Positions 26,070 through 35,366 are shown, counted from the first letter of the stretch. The stretch: DNA of 64,000 bases from JANXQG01 sp963780045 (GCA_963780045.1 CAVZZZ010000005.1:930001-994000), one strand, 5' to 3'. Notes: generated from the sequence alone by a model not told the origin. Numbers and translations: made by a program.

Positions 26070-28196
26070 ATGAGTCTTGCATCCGCATTGAGCACGGCCC
26101 TCACGGGCCTGAGCACCGCCGAAACGCAAATCGGCGTGACGGGCAACAACCTGGCGAACTCCAACACCGTGGGCTTCAAGGCCTCCGACGTTCTCTTCGC
26201 CACGCAGTTCTTGCAGACGCAGAGCGTCGGCTCCGCGCCCACCGGCACCACCGGCGGCAACAATCCCATCCAGGAAGGCCTGGGTGTGCAGGTCGCCGAA
26301 ATTACGCCGAACTTCTCCCAGGGCACGATCACGACCGCCGACAGCCCCACCGACCTGGCCATCCAGGGCGCCGGGTTCTTCATCGTCCAGGCGAACGATG
26401 GCTCGCAGCAGTACACGCGCAACGGCACCTTCACGACCAACGCCCAGAACCAGTTGGTTACCGGCACCGGCAACCAGGTGTTGGGCTACGCCGTCAACAA
26501 CCAGTTTCAGATCAATACGGGCGAACTGCAGCCCTTGCAAATCCCGCTAGGCACCGCCATGGTGGCCAAAGCCACCACCACTGCCACGCTGCAAGGCGCC
26601 CTGACTCCCAACGGCGCCGTGGCCAACACCGCCGGCATCATCCAGTCGAACCAGCTCACCGACGGCAGTATGACCTACCCGTCCAGCGGTCCCACCGTTT
26701 CCCTGGATGAAAACGGCGGCACTCCCGTCGCGGGCAATCTCAGCGGCACGTACAACTACTACGTCGAATTCACCAACGGCAACGAGACCAGCCGGCCGCA
26801 GTTGGTCACTTCCACCTCGCCGCTGCTGGCCAACAACCAAGTCACGCTTTCCAATTTGCCCACGGACACGTCGGGCCAGTGGACCGGCATGAACATCTAC
26901 CGCAGCGTGAACAGCCCGCCGGGCAACACGAATTACTATTTGGTGACTTCTCTCAATACGGCGGATCCCGCGTCCACCTTCACCTACACCGACAACGCCA
27001 CCGACGCCTCGCTCATCGCCGGCGGGCAAACCATGAGCTTCTACGGTCCCCGGGTCACCGACACGACGCTGCTGCAGAACGTCGTGATTTTCAACCCTTC
27101 GACCGGGACCTACAGCAACGCCTTTCCGAGCGATGGAACGCTAGAGTTCACCGGGAACAAAGGCGGCAATACGCTGACCATGCAGAACCTTTCCGTGACC
27201 GGTGCGACCACGATGAAGGACCTGGCCAATTTCCTCCAAGGCTCGCTGGGAATCCAGTCGCCGCCGGGCAACGATCCGAATAATCCGATCCCCCTGGATA
27301 GCGGCACCGGGCAAGCGGCGGGCGTGACGGTCACGTCCAATGGCCAGATCAACATCGTCAGCGACGACGGCACCGCCGAAGCCGTTTCCATCGGACTGTC
27401 GGCCCTGCAGTTCGTCCCCAGCGGCAATTCGTCCAATACCACGGCCATCAACATCCCGTTCAATTCGGTCCAGAACGCCCAGGGAGTAGGCGTTACGGCG
27501 CAGATGACGGCCTACGATAGCCTCGGCACGCCGCTTTCCGTTACCGTTACGGCCGTGCTCGAAGCGACGACGAGCAGCTACACCGAGTACCGCTGGTACG
27601 CCGACTGCGGCCAGAACGACCTTGGCGCCGGACAGACCAACATCTCGGTCGGCACCGGCACGGTATTGTTCGACGGCGAGGGCAACTTCATTTCGGCCTC
27701 GAATAGGACCATCTCGATCGGCCGCGACCAGGAGCCTTCGGTTAAGCCACTGCAATTCAATCTCGATTTTAGCCAGGTTTCCGGCCTTGCCACGAGCAGC
27801 CCGACGCTTTCGGTTTCCTCGCAGGACGGCTCCGCGCCGGGCGTGTTGAGCAGCTTCAACATCAGCAACGACGGCTTGATCACCGGCGTTTTCAGCAATG
27901 GCATCAGCCGCAATTTGGGCCAGATCCTCTTGGCGCAGTTTTCCAACCCAATTGGCCTGGAACAACAGGGCCAAAACATGTACTCTGCCGGCGTCAACTC
28001 CGGCTTGCCGATCATCGCCGATCCCGGCTCGCAGGGCACGGGAACGATCGCGGCCGGGTCGCTGGAATTGTCCAACACGGACATCGGCGCGAGCCTGATT
28101 AACCTTATTACGACGCAGACCATGTACAGCAGCAATACGCGCATGATTACCACCGCGCAGGATATGTTCAACGAGTTGCTGCAGTTGTTGCAGTAG
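26070..28196 (+). CDS. flgE: Flagellar hook protein FlgE (large form)
   Basis: Hook subunit. The N-terminus SLASALSTALTGLSTAETQI followed by VTGNNLANSNTVGFKASDVL, and the C-terminus NLITTQTMYSSNTRMITTAQ, are the conserved D0/D1 ends. ADSPTDLAIQGAGFFIV is also typical. At 708 aa it is much longer than the ~400 aa of enterobacterial hooks; the extra mass lies in the surface-exposed middle, including a segment rich in Asn/Thr with the sequence GTYNYYVEFTNGNETSRPQL. ATG at 26070 has a GAGGAA-type SD. Confidence 0.93.
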   Translation: MSLASALSTALTGLSTAETQIGVTGNNLANSNTVGFKASDVLFATQFLQTQSVGSAPTGTTGGNNPIQEGLGVQVAEITPNFSQGTITTADSPTDLAIQGAGFFIVQANDGSQQYTRNGTFTTNAQNQLVTGTGNQVLGYAVNNQFQINTGELQPLQIPLGTAMVAKATTTATLQGALTPNGAVANTAGIIQSNQLTDGSMTYPSSGPTVSLDENGGTPVAGNLSGTYNYYVEFTNGNETSRPQLVTSTSPLLANNQVTLSNLPTDTSGQWTGMNIYRSVNSPPGNTNYYLVTSLNTADPASTFTYTDNATDASLIAGGQTMSFYGPRVTDTTLLQNVVIFNPSTGTYSNAFPSDGTLEFTGNKGGNTLTMQNLSVTGATTMKDLANFLQGSLGIQSPPGNDPNNPIPLDSGTGQAAGVTVTSNGQINIVSDDGTAEAVSIGLSALQFVPSGNSSNTTAINIPFNSVQNAQGVGVTAQMTAYDSLGTPLSVTVTAVLEATTSSYTEYRWYADCGQNDLGAGQTNISVGTGTVLFDGEGNFISASNRTISIGRDQEPSVKPLQFNLDFSQVSGLATSSPTLSVSSQDGSAPGVLSSFNISNDGLITGVFSNGISRNLGQILLAQFSNPIGLEQQGQNMYSAGVNSGLPIIADPGSQGTGTIAAGSLELSNTDIGASLINLITTQTMYSSNTRMITTAQDMFNELLQLLQ

Positions 28197-28198
28197 GA

Positions 28199-28236
28199 TC
28201 AGTGTTCAGTTCTGAACACTGAGCACTGAAAACTTG
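28199..28236. repeat. Heptamer-period hairpin between flgE and flbD
   Basis: TCAGTGTTCAGTTCTGAACACTGA is a near-perfect stem split across the centre (TCAGTGTTCAG and CTGAACACTGA), followed by gcactga, aaacttg. It fills the 46-nt spacer before flbD. Confidence 0.8.
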
Positions 28237-28242
28237 CAAGCC

Positions 28243-28443
28243 ATGATTCGATTGACGCGTTTCGGAGGCGATCCGCTGCTGCTCAACGCCGAATTGATCC
28301 AATACGTAGAATCCCGGCCCGACACGTTCATTACGCTAACCAGCGGCGAGCGGCTGGTCGTGGCCGAGACGATGGACGAGGTGCTGCGGCGGGTAATGGT
28401 TTACCAGCAGGCCAAGCACCTGGCGCTTTTGCGGAGTTGCTGA
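28243..28443 (+). CDS. flbD: FlbD/SwrD-family small flagellar protein
   Basis: A 66-aa protein starting MIRLTRFGGDPLLLNAELIQ and continuing with VESRPDTFITLTSGERLVV, the compact FlbD fold. In Bacillus its homologue SwrD lies at the same place after flgE and raises motor power. The ATG at 28243 was preferred to a TTG nine bases earlier, because the homologues begin M-I-x-L-T-R. Confidence 0.85.
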   Translation: MIRLTRFGGDPLLLNAELIQYVESRPDTFITLTSGERLVVAETMDEVLRRVMVYQQAKHLALLRSC

Positions 28444-28583
28444 GGTCGTTTAGATGCGAATAGCCGTTACGTCCCGCACAGGCGGACGGCGGCCGCCGCC
28501 AAAGAAACACGTGCCCAAGCCTCTGCCGTCCGAGAGCAACTTAGAATTGAGTGAGTCCCAGCGAAACAATCGGCAGTAGACAC

Positions 28584-29143
28584 ATGGCCAAGACGCCCCA
28601 ATCCGAAGAAGCTGCCGACGGCGGCGCACCGGCGCCAGCCGAGAAGTCGATGCTGGGCAAGCTCCTCGTGCTGGTGCTGGTCGTCGTCGTTGTCGCTGTA
28701 GAATGCACAGTGGCTTACCTCTGCATCCCAGCGGCCTCCAGTACGGCCGCGGCGGCAAGCAACGCGGTCAAGCCGCCCTCCGATAAGAAAAAGGGCGAGG
28801 AGCGGGATGAAGGCGAGCCAAACGGCATGATCGAGGTCGACCTCAAAGAGTATTCGGTGACCCGCTACCAGGCGGCGTCGAATTCGACCTTGCGGGTCGA
28901 TTTTCACCTCCACGGCATCGTGGCCAAAGAGGACGACAAGGACTTCCAGCGGCTCTTCGAGGAAAACCAAGCGCACTTCGCGAACAAGTCAGAATCATCG
29001 TCGATAGCGCGGAAATCGCGGAACTGAACGACCCGACCCTCTCTTGGATCAAGCGCAACATACTGAGCAAAGCCAAGACCGTCTTCGGCCGCTCGATATT
29101 GAAGGAAGTGCTCGTCACCGACTGCGCAACCATGGAAAACTAG
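28584..29143 (+). CDS. fliL: Flagellar basal-body protein FliL (frameshifted)
   Basis: Membrane protein that surrounds and supports the stator. A cytosolic N-tail, one transmembrane helix (residues ~24-47, LGKLLVLVLVVVVVAVECTV) and a periplasmic domain. The frame ends early after NQAHFANK, but FliL sequence goes on in another frame: REQVRIIVDSAEIAELNDPT, then SKAKTVFGRSILKEVLVTDC, ending at TAG 29143. A base is missing near 28981. Joined length ~186 aa. fliM, which normally follows, is absent. Confidence 0.82.
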
Positions 29144-29144
29144 G

Positions 29145-29282
29145 AAGTAGGGATGGGAGATGAGGGATAAGTGATAAGTGATGAAAGGCGAAAGGGGAGG
29201 GATGCGAGGTGAACGATCTCCATCTCGTGTCCGTCATCCTCTATCCTTCATCCCTGAGCACTCATCCCTTATCGCTCATAGG
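29145..29282. repeat. Long heptamer-period hairpin between fliL and fliN
   Basis: About ten units run on the left: ggaagta, gggatgg, gagatga, gggataa, gtgataa, gtgatga, aaggcga, aagggga, gggatgc, gaggtga. The right arm holds the complementary words TCATCCT, TTCATCC, CTCATCC and CTTATCG. This is the longest array of the window and takes up the whole spacer where fliM would be expected. Confidence 0.85.
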
Positions 29283-29293
29283 AACGGAATCCA

Positions 29294-29908
29294 ATGGCGA
29301 ACGAAGATTCCCTTACAAGCCAAGACGAAGTCGAGCAGCCCTTAAGCCTGCCGAAGGAGGCCGCGGCGCAGGCGTCAGCGGACATCGAGGCCGCTTTGGC
29401 CGGCGGGGAGGCCGCGAGTGCGCCTCGCGACCGCCCGACGGCGATCGCGGATGCCGCCAAGGGAGCGGCCGCCGCGACGCGCACCGCTCCGCCGCCCGCC
29501 CACGAGCCCGACATCGCCACTCAAGACATCGAGTTTCTCCTCGCCCAGGCCGAAAAGGCGCTGGAATCGGTCAACTCCGATCGTCTTGGCGACGTACCTT
29601 CCGGGGTGTCGTCTTACCGCCTCCAGGAGTTTGCTCCCGCCGCCCCTTCGACCGAGGCCGCCACGCTTGACCTGATCCGCGACGTGGAATTGGACCTCAA
29701 GATCGAGTTGGGTCGAACGCACATGTACTTGGAAGACGTGCTCAAGCTCCGCAAGGGATCGGTAGTGCCGTTGGACAAAATGGCCGGCGATCCGGTTGAT
29801 ATTTACGTCAACGGGCACCTGATCGCCCGCGGCGAAGTGCTGGTGCTCAACGACAACTTCTGTGTCCGCGTGGCAGAGTTGATCGTGGGAGCCAATGCCG
29901 TGGCCTGA
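29294..29908 (+). CDS. fliN: Flagellar motor switch protein FliN
   Basis: C-ring protein of 204 aa. The C-terminal SpoA domain is clear: LIRDVELDLKIELGRTHMYL, EDVLKLRKGSVVPLDKMAGD, PVDIYVNGHLIARGEVLVLN. The N-terminal ~110 residues are low complexity, but hold IATQDIEFLLAQAEKALE, which loosely resembles the LSQxEIDALL start of FliM. Whether this matters in the absence of fliM is speculation. Confidence 0.88.
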   Translation: MANEDSLTSQDEVEQPLSLPKEAAAQASADIEAALAGGEAASAPRDRPTAIADAAKGAAAATRTAPPPAHEPDIATQDIEFLLAQAEKALESVNSDRLGDVPSGVSSYRLQEFAPAAPSTEAATLDLIRDVELDLKIELGRTHMYLEDVLKLRKGSVVPLDKMAGDPVDIYVNGHLIARGEVLVLNDNFCVRVAELIVGANAVA

Positions 29909-29927
29909 CAAGGAAGGAATCGCAAGG

Positions 29928-30948
29928 ATGCGTTGTCTGGTTGCAATCTTGGGAAGCTGTCTGACCGCGGCCGTCGTGGCGGGGTGCCCGCGCAGCGGGT
30001 CGGCCGCCGATCCTCTGGACTACCGATCGGGAGATACGGCGCCGTGGCTGAATCCATCCGTGGGCGAAGCGTCTGCGGCCTTGCCTCAAACGCCCGGATA
30101 CGGTGTCGCGGCCGAGTCGCCGCGATCCAAACGGTCCGCGCCGCCGCCAGCGAAGGTCGGCGGGCCGGCGGATATGGTGTCCGATCCACCCGATGCTCGC
30201 CGCAATGCAGTGCCGGCCGACTACGAGAAGGCAACCGATTCGTTGGCCGTCCGCTTGGCCGCCGCGACGGAACCGGTCGAGGGCCAAGTCAAAAAGGACC
30301 TCCCGGCGACATCCGCGCACCGCCGTGCCCAACATCTTGCGAGCGACACCTACGAATCCGCCGCCCGCAACTCGAACGCCCGCACGTTTATCTGCGCATG
30401 ATGCAGCGCGGCCGATCGTGTCGGCGGCAAACGCCACAACCGCGCAACCAGCCGCCGTCGGCCCGTCGCTTTCCTTGGGTGAGCGGGGAGAGAAAGGCCC
30501 GGCCGGAAAGGCCTCGCCGCTCGAGCGCAATGTTCACGGTCGGCGGCAGTCTGTCGATCGTGCTGGGGCTGTTTCTGGTCGTCGCCTGGGCGATGCGCAA
30601 GGCCGCCCTCGAGGTGCGCTGGTGCTGCCGAAGGAAGTCTTCGAAATCATCGGCCGCGCTCCCTTAGGCGCGCGGCAACAGGTGCAGCTCCTCCGCTGCG
30701 GCAGCAAACTGCTGCTCGTCTCGATCACTCCTCAAGGCACGGAAACGCTGACTGAAGTGACCGATCCGGTGGAAGTCGATCGCATTGCCGGCATCTGCCG
30801 GCAGGGTAACCCCAAAAGCTCGACAGCGGCTTTCCGGCAGGTCTTTCAGCAGATGGCGGCGGCGCCTGGCAAACGAACCGCGGACGATGATCTGCCGGTA
30901 GGCGGATCCCGCCGCAAGCGCTATCGCTGGGAGGAGCAACATGCGTGA
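29928..30948 (+). CDS. fliO: Flagellar export protein FliO (several frameshifts)
   Basis: FliO helps assemble the FliPQR gate. An N-terminal signal-like helix (MRCLVAILGSCLTAAVVAGC, with AAGGAAGG upstream) starts the gene. A long Pro/Ala-rich linker follows, and the family part appears near 30530: MFTVGGSLSIVLGLFLVVAW, then ALVLPKEVFEIIGRAPLGA, QQVQLLRCGSKLLLVSITPQ. These pieces lie in three frames. One missing C near 30606 (AAP-RGALVLP) is well supported; at least one more shift lies between 30350 and 30530, inside a linker that contains a repeat element (30471-30526). The reconstructed length of ~340 aa is approximate. Confidence 0.7.
30471..30526. repeat. GGGTGAGCGGGGAGAG-type palindromic element in fliO
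   Basis: GGGTGAGCGGGGAGAGAAAGG is followed by the small palindromic stretch GGCCCGGCCGGAAAGGCC. In one frame it reads SLSLGERGE. The same kind of word makes up the tail of the kinase gene at 14661-14797, so the two may be one family distinct from the heptamer arrays. Confidence 0.5.
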
Positions 30949-31807
30949 GAAGAAACAATTGCAAATTGAAAAATGCAAATTGAAAAATGCCGATTGGTGG
31001 CTTCGCGCCGGGCTGATATGGCTGGCGATCATCGTGAATTGTTCGTTGGTCCCTCCGACCGCCCGCGCCGACGATGCGGGCAGCAAGCCGATCGCGCTGA
31101 ACGTGCCGCAGGAATTCAGCGGCGGGCCGGAAAAATGGACTAGTCCCGAGGGCCTCAGTGCCACGATTCAGGTCGTGCTTCTGCTGACGGTGCTCAGCCT
31201 GGCGCCGGCGATCCTCCTGATGACCACTTGCTTCGTCCGCGTCATCGTCGTCTTGAGCATGTTGCGGCAAGCGCTAGGCACACAGACGCTGCCGCCGAAC
31301 CAGGTCATCACCTCGCTGGCGATGTTCATCACGCTGGCGATCATGGCCCCGACCTGGAAGCAGGTCTACGACCACTCGATCGTTCCCTACACGAACCGGC
31401 AGATCGGCATGCAAGAGGCATGGGACCGCGGCGCGGCCCCGATCCGGCAGTTCATGAGCGCCCAGATCGAGCGGACCGGCAACAGCGAGGACGTACTGCT
31501 CTTCTGGAAATACTCGTCCATCGGCCCGGCCCCCGCGAAGTACGAAGACGTGCCGCTGACCGTTCTCCTGCCGGCCTACATGCTCAGCGAGCTGAAAACG
31601 GCGTTTCTCATCGGTTTCCAGATTTACTTGCCGTTCTTGATCCTGGACATGGTGATCGCCAGCGTGATGGTTTCGATGGGCATGTTGATGCTGCCGCCCA
31701 CCCTCGTTTCCTTGCCGTTCAAGATACTGCTGTTCGTGCTTGTCGACGGCTGGCATCTCGTGGTAGGAATGTTGATGCAGAGTTTTCAAGCAGTAGGGTC
31801 GGGATGA
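30941..31807 (+). CDS. fliP: Flagellar export gate protein FliP
   Basis: Core of the FliPQR export channel. Four hydrophobic segments and the two FliP signatures, FVRVIVVLSMLRQALGTQTL and YLPFLILDMVIASVMVSMGM, are present. The N-terminus has a cleavable-signal-like helix (LAIIVNCSLVPPTARADD), but is preceded by KKQLQIEKCKLKNAD, which is translated from a heptamer array. Length 288 aa. It overlaps the end of fliO. Confidence 0.93.
   Translation: MREKKQLQIEKCKLKNADWWLRAGLIWLAIIVNCSLVPPTARADDAGSKPIALNVPQEFSGGPEKWTSPEGLSATIQVVLLLTVLSLAPAILLMTTCFVRVIVVLSMLRQALGTQTLPPNQVITSLAMFITLAIMAPTWKQVYDHSIVPYTNRQIGMQEAWDRGAAPIRQFMSAQIERTGNSEDVLLFWKYSSIGPAPAKYEDVPLTVLLPAYMLSELKTAFLIGFQIYLPFLILDMVIASVMVSMGMLMLPPTLVSLPFKILLFVLVDGWHLVVGMLMQSFQAVGSG
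30953..30993. repeat. Heptamer-period array in the 5' end of fliP
   Basis: The units caaattg, aaaaatg, caaattg, aaaaatg follow one another inside codons ~5-17 of fliP. This AT-rich block contrasts sharply with the GC-rich surroundings. A start codon downstream of it, such as GTG or ATG near 31020, cannot be excluded. Confidence 0.75.
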
Positions 31808-31914
31808 GAGATAAGGGATGAGGGATGAGGGATAAGAGATGACTGCTCATCCCTCATTCCACATCCCACGCCCCTATATCCTTCATCCTTCATCGCTCAT
31901 CCCTAGTCCCTAAT
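31800..31914. repeat. Heptamer-period hairpin between fliP and fliQ
   Basis: Left arm units: gagataa, gggatga, gggatga, gggataa, gagatga. The right arm carries complementary words (CTCATCC, CTCATTC, TTCATCC, TTCATCG, CTCATCC). It spans the full 108-nt spacer. The unit is the same gggatga word as between fliL and fliN. Confidence 0.85.
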
Positions 31915-31915
31915 C

Positions 31916-32194
31916 ATGTCCCCCGACTCCCTCACGGAACTCGCTATCGGACTGGGCCGCGAGGCCATCTGGATCAGCCTGCTGATCTCAGCGCCCGTGC
32001 TCATTTCGGGCATGGTAGTCGGGCTGGTCATCGGCCTGCTGCAGGCGGTGACGCAAATTCAGGAGCAAACCGTATCCTTTGTACCGAAAATTGTCATCAT
32101 GATCCTCGTGTTGAGCTTTACCCTTCCCTGGCTGCTGAGCCAGATGATGCACTACACCACGGAACTGATAAACGGTATTCCCGGGAGGTTTTGA
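31916..32194 (+). CDS. fliQ: Flagellar export gate protein FliQ
   Basis: A 92-aa protein with two transmembrane helices (residues ~17-43 and ~52-75). The family signature VVGLVIGLLQAVTQIQEQTV followed by SFVPKIVIMILVL is intact. It lies between fliP and fliR, three bases before the fliR start. Confidence 0.93.
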   Translation: MSPDSLTELAIGLGREAIWISLLISAPVLISGMVVGLVIGLLQAVTQIQEQTVSFVPKIVIMILVLSFTLPWLLSQMMHYTTELINGIPGRF

Positions 32195-32197
32195 CGA

Positions 32198-33012
32198 GTG
32201 CTCAGTATCGACCGCCTGCTCGTCTTTACGCTCGTGCTCACGCGGATCAGCGGCCTGCTCATGGCGATGCCGCTGATCGGCGCGCAGGCAGGCGCCGATG
32301 ACCGTCCGGGCACTGATCTCGTTCGCCCTGGCGGTCCTTATCATGCCCAGCCAATGGTCGGTCGCGCCTCCCCTATCCGGGCGGTCTGCTGGTCTATGTT
32401 GTGATCATCGCCGCCGAGTTGCTGATCGGCCTCGTGCTGGGCATGGGAATCACCGTGATGATCGGCGGCATGCAGACCGCCGGCGACATCATAAGCCGCG
32501 TAGGCGGGCTGACGCTGGCCGACGTTCTCGATCCAACGACCTCAACCAGCGTGCCGCTGTTTTCACAATTCCTCAGCCTGCTCAGCGCGGCCTTGTTCGT
32601 GATCATCGGCGGCCATCGCATGTTGATGGGCGGCCTGCTGGACACGTTCAGCACGATTCCGCCGGGCGGCTGCCTGGCGACGTTCCTCGGTCCGGGCGGC
32701 TCGACGCCGGAGCTGCTGAAGTCGCTAGTCGAACTGTTCGTGGTGCTGATCACCGAAAGCTTTCACGTGGGCATCCGCGCCGGGGCGCCGCTGGTCGCGG
32801 CCGTGCTGCTGGCCACGCTCGTGCTTGGGCTGGTCAGCCGTACGCTGCCGCAGTTGAACGTGATGGTCGTCGGCTTCGGCATCAACGCGCTGTTGACCTT
32901 TGCCATATTCTCCTTCACTCTCGGCGCCGCCATGCTCGTCTTCCAGGACCAGATTGCGCCGACGCTGGAAGTGCTGTTCCGGACGCTGAAAATACCGCTG
33001 CATACCCAATAG
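32198..33012 (+). CDS. fliR: Flagellar export gate protein FliR (two frameshifts)
   Basis: Joined translation runs LVFTLVLTRISGLLMAMPLI, then MTVRALISFALAVLIMPSQW, then (Y)PGGLLVYVVIIAAELLIGLV and on to the C-terminus at 33012. The three pieces are in three frames; shifts fall near 32285 (GCGCAGGCAGG) and 32370 (a CCCC run). All FliR hallmarks are present, including ALFVIIGGHRMLMGGLLDTF. Joined length ~271 aa, a normal FliR. The start codon is GTG. Confidence 0.88.
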
Positions 33013-33101
33013 CTCTTAGAGCTTAGTGCTTAGAACTTAGTGCTTGGCTGGCAGACCAAATGCTGCTAGCTAAGTACTAAGATCTAAGCACTAAGTCCTT
33101 G
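33012..33101. repeat. Heptamer-period hairpin between fliR and flhB
   Basis: Left units: gcttagt, gcttaga, acttagt, gcttggc. The right arm has TAAGTACTAAGATCTAAGCA and CTAAGTCC, complementary to the left. A TGCTGCTAGC word lies in the loop. It occupies the whole spacer. Confidence 0.85.
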
Positions 33102-33104
33102 CCC

Positions 33105-34194
33105 ATGGCCGAAACCGACGGCGACAAAACGCAGGACGCAACGCCCCATCGCAGGCAACAGGCCCGCGACGAAGGCCAGGTAGCCAAGAGCCAGGACCTG
33201 GCCTCCGCCTTTTTGCTGCTGGTCGGCCTGGCGGTGCTGCTTTGGCTGGGCACGCCGGTGGTCAATATGGTGGAGCGCTATACCACCGAGCAACTGGGCG
33301 GCGCAGGCCTGGCTTTCGGCGGATCCACAGTTCTTCACCGCCCATGCTTGGCGCGTCGTCTATGCGTTGGGCGGCTGCCTGCTGCCGATCTTCGGCTTCC
33401 TCATGATCAGCGCGATCGCTGCCAACTTGTTTCAGGTAGGCTTCGTCTTCGTGCCCGAAAAGCTCGCCCCCGACATCGCTCGGCTCGACCCGCTGCAAGG
33501 TTTCTCTCGACTCTTTTCGCTGGCCAGCCTGGTGCGACTGATGATGGGCCTGCTGAAGATGGCCGTCGTCGGGAGCGTTGCATACGCAAGTCTCTATGGT
33601 CAGCGGGACAAGGTTCTCGGTCTGGCCGGAATGACGACGCCGCAGATCGCCGCCTTTCTTGCCCAGGTCCTGATTTGGACGAGCATGAAGATCGCTTTCG
33701 CACTGCTGGTGCTGGCCGTGCTCGATTACGGTTTCCAGTGGTGGAAGCACGAACGGGACCTGCGTATGACGACGCAAGAGGTCCGTGAGGAGTTGAAAAA
33801 CCTGGAGGCGAACCCCCAGATGGTTGCCCGGCGCAAGCAGGTGCAGCGGCAGTTGGCCATGCACCGCATTTCGTCCGCCGTGCCCAAGGCCGACGCCGTG
33901 ATCACCAACCCCACCGAGCTTGCCATTGCCATCCAGTATGACGTCGAAAAGATGGCCGCGCCGATAGTTGTGGCTAAGGGCGCGGGAGTGCTGGCCGCGC
34001 GGATTCGCAAGCTCGCCTTGGAGCACGGCGTACTGATCCTGGAGCGCAAACCGCTTGCCCAGGCGCTCTATCGCGAGGTGGAGATCAACCAGCCAATCCC
34101 GCAATCCCGCTTCGCAGCGGTGGCCGAAGTGCTGGCCTACGTCTATCAGCTAAAAGGAAAGAAGATTCCCGGCTCGGAACGGCGCACGGCGTAG
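33105..34194 (+). CDS. flhB: Flagellar export switch protein FlhB (frameshifted)
   Basis: Membrane protein whose cytosolic domain self-cleaves to switch export specificity. N-terminus: TPHRRQQARDEGQVAKSQDL, and the first transmembrane helix. A shift near 33318 is needed to reach ADPQFFTAHAWRVVYALGGC, after which the rest is intact: three further helices and the cytosolic domain (KQVQRQLAMHRISSAVPKAD). The cleavage site reads NPTE, where most FlhB proteins have NPTH; Asn-Pro is kept. Joined length ~362 aa. The ATG at 33105 was chosen. Confidence 0.9.
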
Positions 34195-34421
34195 GCAGAT
34201 CTCGATAGCTTCCGTAAGTTTCCCATTTTCGCAGCAAATTACCCATCGAACGGGTGGCAAGGCAATGCGCGAACTCTCTTTCCATTTCTAATCATACGCT
34301 TTTAAGTCCAATCTACATAAGGACTTTCGCCGACTTTGCGGCCCTTACCACACGTGTGTTCTTCCGCAGAACTTGGCCAGGGTCCGCGAAATAATAAGCC
34401 CGAAACCTCCTCGCAAAACTC

Positions 34422-34450
34422 TTGCAATTCTGGCGAATCCCTCGTATGAT
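34422..34450 (+). promoter_or_regulatory. Sigma70-type promoter of the first PEP-CTERM-like gene
   Basis: TTGCAA (34422-34427), 17 nt, TATGAT (34445-34450). The 316-nt gap 34195-34510 contains no gene; this promoter is its main feature. It shares a 23-nt block (34412-34434, two mismatches) with the promoter at 59586, and would give a ~54-nt leader ending in a GGAGGAGA Shine-Dalgarno. Confidence 0.75.
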
Positions 34451-34510
34451 AACGACTGTGCGGGTTTGCTTTGCGAACTAACGGGGTGGTCGTTTGGGAG
34501 GAGAATCGCC

Positions 34511-35182
34511 GTGAAGAAGTTACAATTTATCGGTGCAAGCGCGTTGGCGGTACTTGCGGTCTCTCTCGCCTCTGGCGGGCGAGCAAGCACCCTGACGACA
34601 ACCGAAACCGGGTCGGTCCCGCCGACGCAGGCGAATTGGTCCAGCACGCTTTCCTTCCCTCAGTTTGACACAGACCTTGGCACGCTTATGGCCGTTACGC
34701 TGTCGGTCAACGAAAGCGTGAGTTCGACCTTGACGGCCGGCAACCTCTCCAACACCGTACTGCCGAGCGAAGCATCCAGCGGAAGCGCGAGCACGGTAGC
34801 ACAATTCTCCCTGCAAGACTCCGGCGGTTCTCTTTCCGGGCTGCCGCAAATCTCTCTTACGTCCCCATACAGTTTGTCGCCTGGTGGTTCGCAGTCCTGG
34901 TCCCTCAGCGCGGCGGATTCCGGCAACATCACGTATACCAATCCGTTCATTCTCAATGAATTCAGCGGTTCGGGCAACATTTCCTTGTCGGCTGCGGGCA
35001 CAGCGTTCACGAACCAGATTAATAGCGGCGGCGCTTCATACGCCACTCAATCCACGGACAGCGGTCTGATCGCCGAAGTTACCTACACGTACTCCGCCGT
35101 CGTGCCCGAGCCGTCTGCCTGTGCGCTGCTTGGCGCCGGCATCGCAGCGCTATTGGCGTTCCGGCCTAAGCGGCGCAAGTAG
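34511..35182 (+). CDS. Secreted PEP-CTERM-like protein (choice-of-anchor E type)
   Basis: A signal peptide (residues 1-~25, ending GGRAS) is followed by a beta-rich domain (NWSSTLSFPQFDTDLGTLMA) and a C-terminal sorting tail VVPEPSACALLGAGIAALLA with FRPKRRK: the PEP motif, a hydrophobic helix and a basic end, the mark of exosortase substrates. The F-D-x-x-L-G-T-L word fits the choice-of-anchor E domain. GTG at 34511 was chosen for its Shine-Dalgarno sequence. A paralogue lies at 59805. The function is unknown. Confidence 0.8.
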   Translation: MKKLQFIGASALAVLAVSLASGGRASTLTTTETGSVPPTQANWSSTLSFPQFDTDLGTLMAVTLSVNESVSSTLTAGNLSNTVLPSEASSGSASTVAQFSLQDSGGSLSGLPQISLTSPYSLSPGGSQSWSLSAADSGNITYTNPFILNEFSGSGNISLSAAGTAFTNQINSGGASYATQSTDSGLIAEVTYTYSAVVPEPSACALLGAGIAALLAFRPKRRK

Positions 35183-35196
35183 ACAGGTGAGCCACG

Positions 35197-35346
35197 TCAA
35201 TTCGATCTATTGCCGTCGCACTCGCCTTGGGCCGGCGGCTTAGGCTCCAGCCAGGCGGCGGTCTTGAATCCGGCGTCTGCCGTCCCCACGGGCTTCTTAT
35301 CACCGGCAGCAACGTCGGCAGTGTCGTGGTAGCCGTCTCCCGTCAT
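35197..35346 (-). CDS. Possible small protein, 49 aa
   Basis: A short minus-strand frame (MTGDGYHDTADVAAGDKKP and on to QGECDGNRSN) in the 184-nt gap between the PEP-CTERM gene and the next plus-strand gene. The codon choice looks like coding sequence, but there is no family, RBS or neighbour to support it. It may be the decayed end of a larger gene. Confidence 0.25.
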   Translation of the reverse strand: MTGDGYHDTADVAAGDKKPVGTADAGFKTAAWLEPKPPAQGECDGNRSN

Positions 35347-35366
35347 GCAGGCTAAAATGGCCGGCA

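Noticed and set aside
17251..33101. Repeat arrays of the flagellar operon as CRISPR arrays
   Set aside because: The unit is 7 nt, without spacers of constant length, and no cas gene is in the window.
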